From assembly GCA_045648425.1 (NCBI GenBank), contig JAZRNV010000156.1, positions 18,244 to 82,243 of the forward strand: a stretch of 64,000 nt of DNA, in the 5' to 3' direction. The translations under genes were made by a program, and so were the position numbers. Shown in pieces: positions 8,287-17,476 of this stretch; the first letter of the stretch is position 1; the number at the start of each line of letters is the position of its first letter. Below the pieces are notes generated by a model, which did no database searches, was not told where the DNA came from, and saw only the letters and a program-made list of their open reading frames with translations. Source of the DNA: RGIG2206 sp045648425 (lineage in GTDB: Bacteria; Bacillota; Clostridia; Oscillospirales; Acutalibacteraceae).

Positions 8287-8985
8287 TTAATCTACAAATT
8301 CAGCGACACAGCGTTCATAAGCTGCAACAGGGTCAACTGCTGCAGTTATAGGTCTGCCTACAACAATATAATCCGAACCGATAAGTTTAGCTTGTTCAGG
8401 TGTCATAACACGCTTTTGGTCACCAATATCTCCGTCAGCAAATCTTACACCGGGAGTAACAGTGATAAAATCTGCACCGCAAATTTCATGAACCTTACCT
8501 GCCTCAAGAGGAGAACAAACGACACCGTCTAACCCCGCTTTTTTAGCATTGGCAGCATAGTGCATAACAACCTTATCAATAGGTTCTTTAATGAGCAAAT
8601 CTTGCTCCATACTATCCTGATCGGTTGAAGTAAGCTGAGTAACAGCAATAAGCAAAGGACGTGTACCGTCAGGACGAGTAAGACCTTCAAGAGCGGCCTC
8701 CATCATCTTGCACGTACCGGATGCGTGAAGGTTACACAGATCAACATCAAGATTAGAAAGCACCGACATGGACTTTTTTACCGTATTAGGAATATCGTGA
8801 AGCTTTAAATCAAGAAATATCTTATGTCCGCGTTTTTTGATTTCACGCACAATTTGAGGTCCTTCAGCATAAAAAAGCTCCATACCGATTTTTACAAATG
8901 GTTTTCTGCCGGTAAATTTGTCAAGAAAGCTGAAAACCTGTTCAGCAGATGAAAAATCGCAAGCAATAATAACGTCCTTACCCAT
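8287..8985 (-). CDS. pyrF: Orotidine 5'-phosphate decarboxylase
   Basis: A 232-residue class I OMP decarboxylase, which yields UMP. The catalytic D-x-K-x-x-D motif is present in LDLKLHDIPNTV (about residues 59-70), with DGVVCSPLEA and a phosphate-gripping DYIVVGRPI near the C-terminus. Length is normal. The ATG overlaps the pyrD stop by one base (TAATG), so the two are probably coupled. Confidence 0.96.
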   Translation of the reverse strand: MGKDVIIACDFSSAEQVFSFLDKFTGRKPFVKIGMELFYAEGPQIVREIKKRGHKIFLDLKLHDIPNTVKKSMSVLSNLDVDLCNLHASGTCKMMEAALEGLTRPDGTRPLLIAVTQLTSTDQDSMEQDLLIKEPIDKVVMHYAANAKKAGLDGVVCSPLEAGKVHEICGADFITVTPGVRFADGDIGDQKRVMTPEQAKLIGSDYIVVGRPITAAVDPVAAYERCVAEFVD

Positions 8986-9896
8986 TATTTAACTCCTCCT
9001 ATAATATCTTCTAAACGGCTGATACCGTATTTATCCATAACTTCGGGTAGCTTAAATATAATATCTCGACATACATAAGGGTCAATAAGATTTGCAGCAC
9101 CTATCTCAACTGCGGTAGCGCCTGCAAGCATCATTTCTATAACATCTTCAGCTGTTGACACGCCACCCATACCGATAACAGGAATATCAACTGCGTGGGC
9201 TACTTGATAAACCATACGCAGTGCAACAGGAAAAATAGCTGCACCTGAAAATCCACCCATTTTATTTGCAATTACAGGTTTTTTTGTTTTTAGATCAATT
9301 CTCATGCCCAACAAAGTGTTGATAAGACTGATACCGTCAGCTCCTGCTTCTTCACAAGCTTTTGCTATTGACACAATATCTGTTACATTGGGTGAAAGTT
9401 TAATAATAATCGGTTTAGTGGTCACCGCTTTTACGGCGCGCGTTACCTCTGCTGCTGCTTGAGGAGACGTTCCAAAACTCATACCACCGCCGTGAACATT
9501 AGGGCAACTAACATTAACCTCAATCCAACCGACTTGATCGCATTTATCAATTTTTTCACAGGTGTATGAATAATCTTCAACGCTAAATCCGCTGACATTA
9601 GCCATTACCTTTTTATGAAAACACTTGCTAAGCTTTGGAAGCTCTTCAGCAATAACCTTATCGACACCGGGATTTTGCAATCCAACGGCATTAATCATAC
9701 CTGATGTACACTCTGCTATTCTTGGAGTAGGATTGCCAAAGCGAGGATCTTTTGTCGTGCCTTTAAAGGAAAAAGTTCCTAATACATTAATATCATATAA
9801 TTCGGCAAATTCATATCCGAAACCAAATGTACCGCTTGCGGGAATAATAGGATTATCAAGCTCTATTCCGCAAAGATTAACACTTAATCTTCCCAC
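8985..9896 (-). CDS. pyrD: Dihydroorotate dehydrogenase B, catalytic subunit
   Basis: A 303-residue FMN-binding class 1B DHODH that oxidises dihydroorotate. The family segments NPIIPASGTFGFG, NVSCPNVHGGGMSFG (the Cys is the class 1 catalytic base) and MGGVSTAEDVIEMMLAGA are clear. The PyrK partner gene is immediately upstream, as expected for the NAD-linked 1B type. It starts at GTG with AAGGAGG seven bases before it; this start lies inside the pyrK gene, giving a 13-base overlap. Confidence 0.96.
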   Translation of the reverse strand: MGRLSVNLCGIELDNPIIPASGTFGFGYEFAELYDINVLGTFSFKGTTKDPRFGNPTPRIAECTSGMINAVGLQNPGVDKVIAEELPKLSKCFHKKVMANVSGFSVEDYSYTCEKIDKCDQVGWIEVNVSCPNVHGGGMSFGTSPQAAAEVTRAVKAVTTKPIIIKLSPNVTDIVSIAKACEEAGADGISLINTLLGMRIDLKTKKPVIANKMGGFSGAAIFPVALRMVYQVAHAVDIPVIGMGGVSTAEDVIEMMLAGATAVEIGAANLIDPYVCRDIIFKLPEVMDKYGISRLEDIIGGVK

Positions 9897-10618
9897 AATA
9901 TTTCCTCCTTAAGCATAACGGGGCCATCCTTACATATGCGCTTATTACCCGCCAGAGTTTTACACGAACAGCCCATACAAGCGCCAAATCCGCAGCCCAT
10001 ACGCTCTTCAAAGCTCATTTGACCCGAAGTAACAGTGGATTTATATACCGCTTTAAGCATGGGCTCGGGACCACAAGTATAAAAATAAGTATAGTCAATA
10101 TCCTTCAAAACATTAGTTACAAAACCTTTGGTACCGTAAGATCCATCGGCTGTAACAACATACACTTCTGCGCCTAAATCCTTAAACTCTTTCTCATAAA
10201 AAACTTCAGACTTAGTATTAAATCCGAGCACAACAGAAACCTTTTTGCCCTGACTAACAAGCTGTTTTGCAAGCATATACAGCGGAGGCACGCCAACACC
10301 GCCGCCTAAAAGCAGTGGCTTGTCACCTGAAACAGTGGTGTCATATCCATTACCCAAACCGGTAAGAACATCCAACTCACCTTCTGTCATATTAGCCATA
10401 GCTTCGGTGCCTTTGCCGACCACTTTATAAATGATTGTTACAGTATTATCATCCTTATCACAAACAGATATAGGTCTGCGTAGATATAAACCATCAATCT
10501 TAATATTAATAAATTGGCCGCTGGCAGTAATGTCAGAAACGTCACCTTCAAGTGTCATTTTCATTACGCTATCAGTTAAAGGGATATTCTGTTTAATCTT
10601 AAACAATCCTTGTTTCAT
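9884..10618 (-). CDS. pyrK: Dihydroorotate dehydrogenase B, electron-transfer subunit
   Basis: A 244-residue PyrK, which binds FAD and a 2Fe-2S cluster and passes electrons from PyrD to NAD+. Seen: the FAD segment LYLRRPISV, a nucleotide-binding LLLGGGVGVPPLYMLAKQL, and the C-terminal cluster cysteines in CGFGACMGCSC followed by a Cys in RICKDG. It overlaps pyrD by 13 bases and lies nine bases after the carB stop. Length is typical. Confidence 0.95.
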   Translation of the reverse strand: MKQGLFKIKQNIPLTDSVMKMTLEGDVSDITASGQFINIKIDGLYLRRPISVCDKDDNTVTIIYKVVGKGTEAMANMTEGELDVLTGLGNGYDTTVSGDKPLLLGGGVGVPPLYMLAKQLVSQGKKVSVVLGFNTKSEVFYEKEFKDLGAEVYVVTADGSYGTKGFVTNVLKDIDYTYFYTCGPEPMLKAVYKSTVTSGQMSFEERMGCGFGACMGCSCKTLAGNKRICKDGPVMLKEEILWED

Positions 10619-10627
10619 TTTGTCACC

Positions 10628-13600
10628 TTAAGCGTCAATAGTTGATATAGTAATAGTTGTTTCTTCCAAAACGTCAAGAAGAACGCGAACAGTATCAAGA
10701 GCGGTAAACATAGTTACGTTGTTTTCGGTAGCATAACGGCGAATTTGATAGCCATCGCTCTCACCTGTTGAACCAATGTCCTTAGTATTAATGACATAAG
10801 CAATATGGCCCTGACGAAGAGCATCCAATATTTCGTCGCTACCGTCACTGATTTTTTGAAGCACATGAGTTCTGATACCATTATTAATCAAGAACCTTGC
10901 GGTACCTTCAGTCGCTTCAATATTAAAGCCAAGATTATAAAAACGTCTAATAAGAGGAAGTGCCTCTTCTTTATCCTTATCAGCAATAGTAGCAAACACA
11001 GTGCCGTAATTTTGGAGTTTCATACCGGATGCCTGCAACGCCTTATACAAAGCTCTGTTTAACTTGTCATCATATCCAATTGCTTCACCGGTAGATTTCA
11101 TTTCGGGGGAAAGATATGCATCAAGTCCGCTAATCTTATTAAAAGAGAAGACAGGCACCTTAACATACCAGCGCTTCTTTTCAGCAGGATAGATGGTGAA
11201 TATTCCCTGTTCCTTAAGAGATTTGCCTAAAATTACTTCAGTAGCAATATCTGCAAGACTATATCCTGTTGATTTTGAAAGGAAAGGCACAGTTCTTGAA
11301 GAGCGAGGGTTAACCTCAATGATAAATACGTTTTCGTTCTCATCAACTATGAACTGAATGTTATAAAGACCAACAATACCTATACCAAGGCCAAGCTTGA
11401 TTGCATATTCAAGTATGATGCCTTTAACCTTATCAGAAATGCTAAATGCAGGATAAACGCTTATGGAGTCACCGCTGTGAACACCTGTGCGCTCAACAAG
11501 CTCCATAATACCCGGAATAAACACGTCTCTGCCATCGCAAAAGGCGTCTACTTCTACCTCTTTGCCTTGAATATATTTATCAACAAGAACGGGCTTGTCC
11601 TCATCGATTTCAACAGCAGTTTTAAGATAGTGACGGAGCTGTTCTTCATTAGCAACTATTTGCATAGCGCGACCGCCCAGTACAAAGCTGGGACGCACAA
11701 GCACGGGGTAACCGATGCGTTTTGCAGCTTCAATACCATCTTCTATTTTAGTAACCGCACTGCCCTGAGGTTGAGGAATGTTAAGACTGCGTAAAACCTT
11801 TTCAAAGCTGTCACGGTTCTCTGCTCTTTCAATAGCTTCGCAATCAGTGCCGATAATCTTAACACCATGGTCAACAAGGGGCTGAGCCAAGTTAATTGCC
11901 GTCTGACCACCCAAAGATGCAATTACGCCCTCGGGCTTTTCAAACTCAATGATGTTCATAACATCCTCAGTGGTAAGGGGCTCAAAATACAGCTTGTCAG
12001 CAGTTGTATAATCGGTTGAAACTGTTTCGGGATTATTATTGGTAATAATAGCTTCATATCCGAATTTTTTAATTGTTGTGACAGCGTGAACGGTTGAATA
12101 GTCAAATTCAACACCCTGACCGATACGTATAGGACCTGCACCCAAAACAACAATCTTCTTTTTGTCGGTAAGTACAGAAGCATTTTCACCGGTGTAGGTT
12201 GAGTAGAAGTAAGGAATGTAGGCATTGGTATGGCAAGTATCAACCATCTTGAACACAGGGAACAAGTTGGCCTTCTTACGCATATTGAATACATCCATCT
12301 CTTTGACATTCCACATTTTAGCAATATACTTATCGCTAAATCCTAATTTTTTAGCCATTTCAAGTGTTGCTAAATCATCAACATTTTCCTTGATTGCTTT
12401 TTCTGCGTCAACGATATTCTTAACGGTTTCAAGGAAATAAGGAGTAATTTGAGTAATTTTAAAAATCTCGTCAACGCTTACTCCTCTGCGGAAAAGCTCC
12501 GAAATCGCGAAGATATTATCATCCTTAAACTGTTTAATATAATCAAGCAGCTCTTCAGTTGACATTCCGTCAAACTTCGCAAGATAGAAATGATATGCTC
12601 CTATTTCCAAAGAACGGACAGATTTAAGCAAGCATTCCTCAAGAGTAGAGCCGATACCCATAACCTCACCGGTTGCCTTCATCTGAGTGCCGAGAGTATT
12701 AGGTGCGGTAGCAAACTTATCAAACGGGAAACGAGGCAATTTTGCGATAACATAATCAAGCTGGGGTTCAAAAGCAGCATTTGTGTTGGCAATAGCAATA
12801 TCTTCAAGAGCCATACCGACGGCAATTTTTGCAGTAACTCTGGCTATTGGGTAGCCGCTTGCTTTTGAAGCCAATGCGGAAGAACGTGAAACACGAGGGT
12901 TAACCTCAATCAAATAATATTCGCTGGTTTCAGGGTTAAGTGCAAATTGAACGTTGCATCCGCCCTCAATCTTAAGCTCACGAATAATCTTAATTGCACT
13001 GTCATTAAGCATCTTTAAGTCGTGATCATTTAAAGTCATAATGGGCGCAACAACAATTGAGTCACCGGTATGAACACCAACCGGGTCTATATTTTCCATA
13101 CCGCAGATAGTGATAGCGTGGTCGTTAGAGTCACGCATAACCTCAAACTCAATTTCTTTATAACCTTTAACACTTTTTTCAATCAAAACTTGATGAACAG
13201 GAGAAAGCTTAAAGGCATTTAAACCAACATCAATAAGCTCCTGCTCATTATATGCAAAACCACCGCCTGTTCCACCAAGGGTAAAAGCAGGACGAAGTAC
13301 AACAGGATAACCTATTTCAGCAGCAGCCAGCTTTGCTTCATCAAGCGAATAAGTAATCTGTGAAGGAATAGTGGGCTCACCAATAGATTGACAAAGTTCT
13401 TTAAAGAGCTCTCTGTCCTCTGCCCTCTCAATACTTTCGCTACTGGTGCCCAAAAGCTCAACACCGCACTCTTTAAGAACACCCTTCTTTTCGAGCTGCA
13501 TGGCAAGATTTAGTCCTGTCTGTCCACCGATACCGGGCACAATTGCGTCAGGACGCTCATAGCGCAAAATCTTTGCAACATATTCAAGGGTAAGCGGTTC

Positions 13601-13798
13601 CATATAAACCTTATCCGCTATTGTAGTATCAGTCATAATGGTAGCGGGGTTTGAATTGCACAGCACAACCTCATAACCCTCTTCTTTAAGGGCAAGACAC
13701 GCCTGAGTGCCTGCATAGTCAAACTCAGCTGCCTGACCTATAACAATAGGACCGGAGCCGATAATAAGAATTTTCTTGATGTCAGTACGCTTTGCCAT
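10628..13798 (-). CDS. carB: Carbamoyl-phosphate synthase large subunit
   Basis: A 1056-residue CarB that makes carbamoyl phosphate from bicarbonate, ATP and ammonia delivered by CarA. Both duplicated ATP-grasp halves are visible (IIGSGPIVIGQAAEFDYAGTQAC at the start; VLGAGPIRIGQGVEFDYS in the second half), as is the C-terminal MGS-type allosteric domain with DIGSTGESDGYQIRRYA. Length is normal. No carA lies next to it; pyrC is upstream and pyrK downstream, so the glutaminase subunit must be encoded elsewhere. It is translated 23 bases after pyrC. Confidence 0.97.
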   Translation of the reverse strand: MAKRTDIKKILIIGSGPIVIGQAAEFDYAGTQACLALKEEGYEVVLCNSNPATIMTDTTIADKVYMEPLTLEYVAKILRYERPDAIVPGIGGQTGLNLAMQLEKKGVLKECGVELLGTSSESIERAEDRELFKELCQSIGEPTIPSQITYSLDEAKLAAAEIGYPVVLRPAFTLGGTGGGFAYNEQELIDVGLNAFKLSPVHQVLIEKSVKGYKEIEFEVMRDSNDHAITICGMENIDPVGVHTGDSIVVAPIMTLNDHDLKMLNDSAIKIIRELKIEGGCNVQFALNPETSEYYLIEVNPRVSRSSALASKASGYPIARVTAKIAVGMALEDIAIANTNAAFEPQLDYVIAKLPRFPFDKFATAPNTLGTQMKATGEVMGIGSTLEECLLKSVRSLEIGAYHFYLAKFDGMSTEELLDYIKQFKDDNIFAISELFRRGVSVDEIFKITQITPYFLETVKNIVDAEKAIKENVDDLATLEMAKKLGFSDKYIAKMWNVKEMDVFNMRKKANLFPVFKMVDTCHTNAYIPYFYSTYTGENASVLTDKKKIVVLGAGPIRIGQGVEFDYSTVHAVTTIKKFGYEAIITNNNPETVSTDYTTADKLYFEPLTTEDVMNIIEFEKPEGVIASLGGQTAINLAQPLVDHGVKIIGTDCEAIERAENRDSFEKVLRSLNIPQPQGSAVTKIEDGIEAAKRIGYPVLVRPSFVLGGRAMQIVANEEQLRHYLKTAVEIDEDKPVLVDKYIQGKEVEVDAFCDGRDVFIPGIMELVERTGVHSGDSISVYPAFSISDKVKGIILEYAIKLGLGIGIVGLYNIQFIVDENENVFIIEVNPRSSRTVPFLSKSTGYSLADIATEVILGKSLKEQGIFTIYPAEKKRWYVKVPVFSFNKISGLDAYLSPEMKSTGEAIGYDDKLNRALYKALQASGMKLQNYGTVFATIADKDKEEALPLIRRFYNLGFNIEATEGTARFLINNGIRTHVLQKISDGSDEILDALRQGHIAYVINTKDIGSTGESDGYQIRRYATENNVTMFTALDTVRVLLDVLEETTITISTIDA

Positions 13799-13821
13799 AC
13801 GGCAAACCTCCCATATAATAA

Positions 13822-15027
13822 TTATTTAAATGATTTGTAAACGGTTTCAGAGTTGCACACGGTCATAACGCATTTGCCGAAAACGTGCATACCTTCAAAA
13901 GGTGTAGCTTTTCCCATAGACAAAAATGTTTTTGAATCAATATCATATTGTTCATTAAGATTCCACAATGTAAAATCGTTATTAAAGGGTATATTAAATC
14001 GTTTTCTGGGATTAACAGCCATTAACTCAATAAGTTTGTCTAAGCTAAGCAACCCTGTTTTAACAAAATGTGTATACATAACAGAGAAAGCTGTTTCAAG
14101 ACCGACAACACCAAAGGAACTGCCCTGAAGGCCTTTGCTCTTTTCTTCTTGAGAATGAGGTGCATGGTCGGTAGCAATCATATCTATTGTTCCATCCAAA
14201 ATTCCTTCAATCAGCGCCTCTTTATCCTTAGCAGAACGTAATGGAGGATTCATCTTGAATCTGCCGTCCTCCTGTAAAAAGGAGTCATCAAGCACAAGAT
14301 AGTGAGGGCCTGTTTCGCAAGTGACATCTAATCCGTCTGCTTTAGCCCTGCGAATCAAATCAACACTCTCTTTGGTTGATATATGACACACGTGATAAGA
14401 GCATCCCGTTTCGCGAACAAGCTGTAAATCTCGCTCTATTTGCAAATATTCACTTTCGGAACAAATGCCCTTATGATTATGTGCGCGAGCGTAATCACCA
14501 TCGTGTATGTAGCCGCCCTTAAGTAAATCATTAACCTCGCAATGAGCAACTATAATTTTGTTTAACTTTTTCGCCTCAAGCATTGCTGACCGCATAAGAT
14601 CATCGCTTTGAACACCTCTGCCGTCATCGGAAAACGCAACAGCATAATCAACCATTCCGACAAAATCAGACAAGCATTCACCCTTTTGATCAACAGTAAT
14701 TGAAGCATAGGGATAAATGTTAATGACAGAATCGTCGGCAATTATATCAAGTTGAGCTTGCAAATGCTCACAACTATCAGGAACAGGATTAAGATTAGGC
14801 ATTGTGCAAACAGCAGTATACCCGCCTGCAGCGGCACACATACTGCCGGATTTTATCGTCTCTTTATAAGAAAAACCCGGCTCGCGAAAATGAACATGCA
14901 CATCGCAAAATCCGGGAAAAACAGTAAATTCAGATAAATCAACACACAATGAGTCGGCAAAGGCGCCAATAACTTCTTTATTGACAAATTTTGAGCAATA
15001 TTCAGTTGTTTTAAATTGCTTGCTCAT
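13822..15027 (-). CDS. pyrC: Dihydroorotase
   Basis: A 401-residue amidohydrolase of the class I dihydroorotase type, which cyclises carbamoyl aspartate. The metal-binding DVHVHFREPGF (about residues 42-52) is followed by KETIKSGSMCAAAGGYTAVCTMPN, HCEVND, an HVCHIST segment and IATDHAPHS with the catalytic Asp. All are diagnostic. The N-terminal beta-sandwich looks short. It is the first gene of the pyr operon, 28 bases after the attenuator's U-run. Confidence 0.95.
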   Translation of the reverse strand: MSKQFKTTEYCSKFVNKEVIGAFADSLCVDLSEFTVFPGFCDVHVHFREPGFSYKETIKSGSMCAAAGGYTAVCTMPNLNPVPDSCEHLQAQLDIIADDSVINIYPYASITVDQKGECLSDFVGMVDYAVAFSDDGRGVQSDDLMRSAMLEAKKLNKIIVAHCEVNDLLKGGYIHDGDYARAHNHKGICSESEYLQIERDLQLVRETGCSYHVCHISTKESVDLIRRAKADGLDVTCETGPHYLVLDDSFLQEDGRFKMNPPLRSAKDKEALIEGILDGTIDMIATDHAPHSQEEKSKGLQGSSFGVVGLETAFSVMYTHFVKTGLLSLDKLIELMAVNPRKRFNIPFNNDFTLWNLNEQYDIDSKTFLSMGKATPFEGMHVFGKCVMTVCNSETVYKSFK

Positions 15028-15054
15028 CTCAAATTCCTTTCTGTTTCAGGTAAC

Positions 15055-15173
15055 AAAAAAGCCCTGCCTTAGTATCGACAAGACGATATAAAAACCCGGA
15101 TGCAGACACACTGCACCCACAGTTTAAATATAATCTAATCTTACCGATCTCTCTGTATCGTCTATTAAAGATT
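15055..15173 (-). promoter_or_regulatory. PyrR-type attenuator leader of the pyr operon
   Basis: Three mutually exclusive RNA pairings can be drawn. A PyrR-binding-loop-like hairpin (15137-15173) has lower stem AAUCUU/AAGAUU, a purine-rich bulge, upper stem CGAU/AUCG and the hexaloop CAGAGA seen in known PyrR sites. An antiterminator pairs AGACGAUA (15156-15163) with UAUCGUCU (15081-15088). An intrinsic terminator pairs GUCUUGUC (15077-15084) with GGCAGGGC (15061-15068), followed by six U (15055-15060). The antiterminator shares bases with both others, which is the logic of Bacillus pyr attenuation: with UMP high, PyrR holds the first hairpin and the terminator forms. A further hairpin lies at 15098-15118. 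No pyrR gene is in the window. Confidence 0.75.
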
Positions 15174-15184
15174 TGTTTTAAAAT

Positions 15185-15213
15185 ATGATAGCATAAAAAG
15201 AGAAAATTGTCAA
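15185..15213 (-). promoter_or_regulatory. Sigma-A promoter of the pyr operon
   Basis: On the minus strand a perfect TTGACA (15208-15213), 17-base spacer and TATCAT (15185-15190). It precedes the PyrR-type leader by about a dozen bases. Confidence 0.85.
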
Positions 15214-15320
15214 CCGAGTTTTGACGTAATAAGGCCTTATTTTCATCATTCATACAAAGGTCACAAAAAGCGGTTTAAAGTTATTAAATGTATTGAAATA
15301 AATTACAAAATACATAAGAA

Positions 15321-15348
15321 AAAAGCCCGTTCATTCGAACGGGCTTTT
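15321..15348 (-). terminator. Terminator after secG
   Basis: A GC-rich hairpin with arms AAGCCCGTTC/GAACGGGCTT and an A/T tract on both sides, right after the secG stop. It would work in either direction but serves the minus strand here. Confidence 0.85.
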
Positions 15349-15351
15349 AGA

Positions 15352-15606
15352 TTATTTTACAAACAAAGCAACAATGTTAACAACAAGCACCAAAACGAAA
15401 AATGCGATGGTGATATATTTGGTCCAGCGAGACAAGAAAGCATCGACCGAACGGGCTTTGTTCTTAGACAAGAAAGTATCTGCACCACCGGAAATAGCGC
15501 CACTGATGCCGGCACGACGACCTTCTTGAAGAAGGATTGCACCTATAATAACCAAGGCGAAAATTATAATAAGAGATCCGATGATATAAGAAAAAGCAGT
15601 AAGCAT
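15352..15606 (-). CDS. secG: Protein translocase subunit SecG
   Basis: An 84-residue membrane protein of the SecG family, an accessory of the SecYEG channel. Two hydrophobic helices (about residues 5-25 and 62-82) flank a polar stretch with LLQEGRRAGISGAISGGAD, the family's conserved Q-x(3-6)-G-x-S-G-A-I-x-G-G segment. It has its own promoter and a terminator right after the stop, so it forms a single-gene unit. ATG start with GGAGG upstream. Confidence 0.93.
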   Translation of the reverse strand: MLTAFSYIIGSLIIIFALVIIGAILLQEGRRAGISGAISGGADTFLSKNKARSVDAFLSRWTKYITIAFFVLVLVVNIVALFVK

Positions 15607-15644
15607 ATTAAACCTCCAACAATTGATTTTTTACATTACAAGTG

Positions 15645-15673
15645 ATTGTATCACAAGATAACAGAAAAATCAA
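15645..15673 (-). promoter_or_regulatory. Promoter of secG
   Basis: Minus strand TTGATT (15668-15673), 17-base spacer, TACAAT (15645-15650), just past the stop of the upstream carboxyltransferase gene. Confidence 0.65.
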
Positions 15674-15681
15674 GAGTTTTT

Positions 15682-17076
15682 TTATACGGGATGAACTTTT
15701 GATTCTATATCGAGATGTTCACCGTCAATGCCAAGTTGCTTATTGCGACGTGATTCGAAGTATTTAACAGCAACCTGACCAAACTGAGCGTAAGACAATA
15801 CATCCTCTTCCTGCTCAATCCAGGGCTTGCATTCCTCACGAAGTTTTTCAAGCTCGGGTTCAATCAAATCGGCAGGACGGCAATCGATGGGTTCCTCATC
15901 ACCGATAATTTTCTTACGGAATTCAGGATCAATCTCAACAGGAGTACGACCATACTCGCCACGAACAATACCCTTAAACTCCTTAGTAACCATCTTATAG
16001 CGCTCACCGGTGATAACGTTATAAACCGCCTGAGTACCAACAATTTGTGATGAAGGAGTTACAAGAGGAGGATATCCGCAATCAGCGCGAACACGAGGTA
16101 CTTCAGCAAGAACCTCACCAAGTTGATCTTCTTTACCCGCCTGTTTAAGCTGGCTGAGAAGATTGGAAAGCATACCGCCCGGAACCTGATATATAAGTGA
16201 TTTAGCATCAACACCAAGCATCTTGGGATTAAGCAAACCGCTTTCGATATATTTTTGGCGAAGAGTTACAAAATATTTGCTGACTTCATCAAGCTTTTCG
16301 AGATCGAGTCCTGTATCATACTCAGTGCCCTGGAAAGCAGCAACCATAGACTCGGTTGCAGGATGAGAAGTACCCAAAGCCAAAGGAGCCATAGCTGTAT
16401 CAACGATATCAGCACCTGCTTCTACGGCCTTCATCAAAACCATAGATGCAAGACCGGCAGTATAGTGAGAATGAACCTGAACAGGAACATCAACAGTCTC
16501 TTTTATGCACTTAACCAAATCATAGGTTCCGTAAGGAGTAAGCAGACCGGCCATATCCTTAATACAGATTGAGTCAGCACCTGCTTCTACGATTTTTTTG
16601 GCATAATCAGCATAATAATCGAGAGTAAATACAGGGCCTGTAGTATAAGATACTGCAACTTGAGCGTGTGCACCCTCAGATTTAGCTGCCTTAATTGCTG
16701 TTTGAAGATTACGAATGTCATTCAAAGCGTCGAAAATGCGGATAATATCAATACCGTTAGCTACACTCTTTTTAACAAAATACTCAAGAACATCATCAGC
16801 ATAGTGGCGGTAGCCAAGCATATTCTGACCGCGGAAAAGCATTTGAAGCTTTGTGTTGGGGCAAGCTTCACGAATGGTTCTCAAGCGAGCCCAAGGATCT
16901 TCGTCCAAAAAGCGCAAGCAAGAATCAAAGGTAGCGCCGCCCCAGCATTCTAATGAATGAAAGCCGATTTTATCAAGCTGCTGAAGAACAGGAATCATTT
17001 CTTCAGTAGACATACGGGTAGCAAGCAAAGATTGATGAGCATCTCGAAGGACGGTTTCGGTAATTTTTACAGCCAT
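15682..17076 (-). CDS. Biotin-dependent carboxyltransferase, pyruvate/oxaloacetate type (OadA / transcarboxylase 5S-like)
   Basis: A 464-residue protein with the HMGL-like TIM barrel of OadA, pyruvate carboxylase CT domain and transcarboxylase 5S. Seen: TETVLRDAHQSLLATRM at the N-terminus (substrate and metal Asp), CWGGATFD, LFRGQNMLGYRHYADD, the biotin/metal CIKDMAGLL with the carbamylatable Lys, and the metal site VQVHSHYTAG, then a conserved C-terminal extension. There is no attached biotin domain; that is the separate upstream gene. I start at the ATG at 17076 (AAGGAG nine bases before); a ten-residue extension upstream would run over this ribosome site. Together with its neighbours it could be a transcarboxylase or the alpha subunit of a decarboxylase pump. 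Confidence 0.9.
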   Translation of the reverse strand: MAVKITETVLRDAHQSLLATRMSTEEMIPVLQQLDKIGFHSLECWGGATFDSCLRFLDEDPWARLRTIREACPNTKLQMLFRGQNMLGYRHYADDVLEYFVKKSVANGIDIIRIFDALNDIRNLQTAIKAAKSEGAHAQVAVSYTTGPVFTLDYYADYAKKIVEAGADSICIKDMAGLLTPYGTYDLVKCIKETVDVPVQVHSHYTAGLASMVLMKAVEAGADIVDTAMAPLALGTSHPATESMVAAFQGTEYDTGLDLEKLDEVSKYFVTLRQKYIESGLLNPKMLGVDAKSLIYQVPGGMLSNLLSQLKQAGKEDQLGEVLAEVPRVRADCGYPPLVTPSSQIVGTQAVYNVITGERYKMVTKEFKGIVRGEYGRTPVEIDPEFRKKIIGDEEPIDCRPADLIEPELEKLREECKPWIEQEEDVLSYAQFGQVAVKYFESRRNKQLGIDGEHLDIESKVHPV

Positions 17077-17089
17077 ATTCCCATTCTCC

Positions 17090-17455
17090 TTATGCAAGTG
17101 AAACAAGATCGGTTCCCGAATCTACACTGTCGCCCTGCTTAACAAGAACAGCAGCTACGGTAGCATCGTGAGGAGCTTTAATCTCGTTTTCCATCTTCAT
17201 TGCTTCAAGAACAAGCAACACTTCTCCTGCTTTTACAGCAGCACCGGCGTTAACAGCTACGCGAAGAATGGTGCCGGGCATAGGGCTGCTTATGGTCTCG
17301 CTACCCTCAACGGGAGCAGCTGCAGGAGCAGCAGGGGCTGCAGCAGGTGCAGGTGCAGCTACGGGAGCAGCTGCAGGAGCAGATGCAACAGAGCCGGTTT
17401 CTTCAACCATAACATCATATGTTTTACCGTTAACAGTAATTTTAAGCTGTTTCAT
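17090..17455 (-). CDS. Biotin carboxyl carrier protein (transcarboxylase 1.3S-like)
   Basis: A 121-residue carrier with an N-terminal hairpin (MKQLKITVNGKTYDVMVEE), a flexible Ala-Pro linker of about 28 residues, and a biotinyl domain ending in TDLVSLA. The biotinylation site is EAMKM with Lys87. Length and layout match the 1.3S subunit of transcarboxylase and the gamma-type carriers of decarboxylases. It lies between the two carboxyltransferase genes, with 21 bases to the upstream gene, and its stop overlaps the ribosome site of the downstream gene. Confidence 0.92.
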   Translation of the reverse strand: MKQLKITVNGKTYDVMVEETGSVASAPAAAPVAAPAPAAAPAAPAAAPVEGSETISSPMPGTILRVAVNAGAAVKAGEVLLVLEAMKMENEIKAPHDATVAAVLVKQGDSVDSGTDLVSLA

Positions 17456-17476
17456 AATTTTATCGACCTTTCATAT

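Noticed and set aside
15029..15253. A 74-residue frame upstream of pyrC
   Set aside because: It lies entirely over the promoter and attenuator leader of the pyr operon and ends on the pyrC ribosome site, so it is a chance frame.
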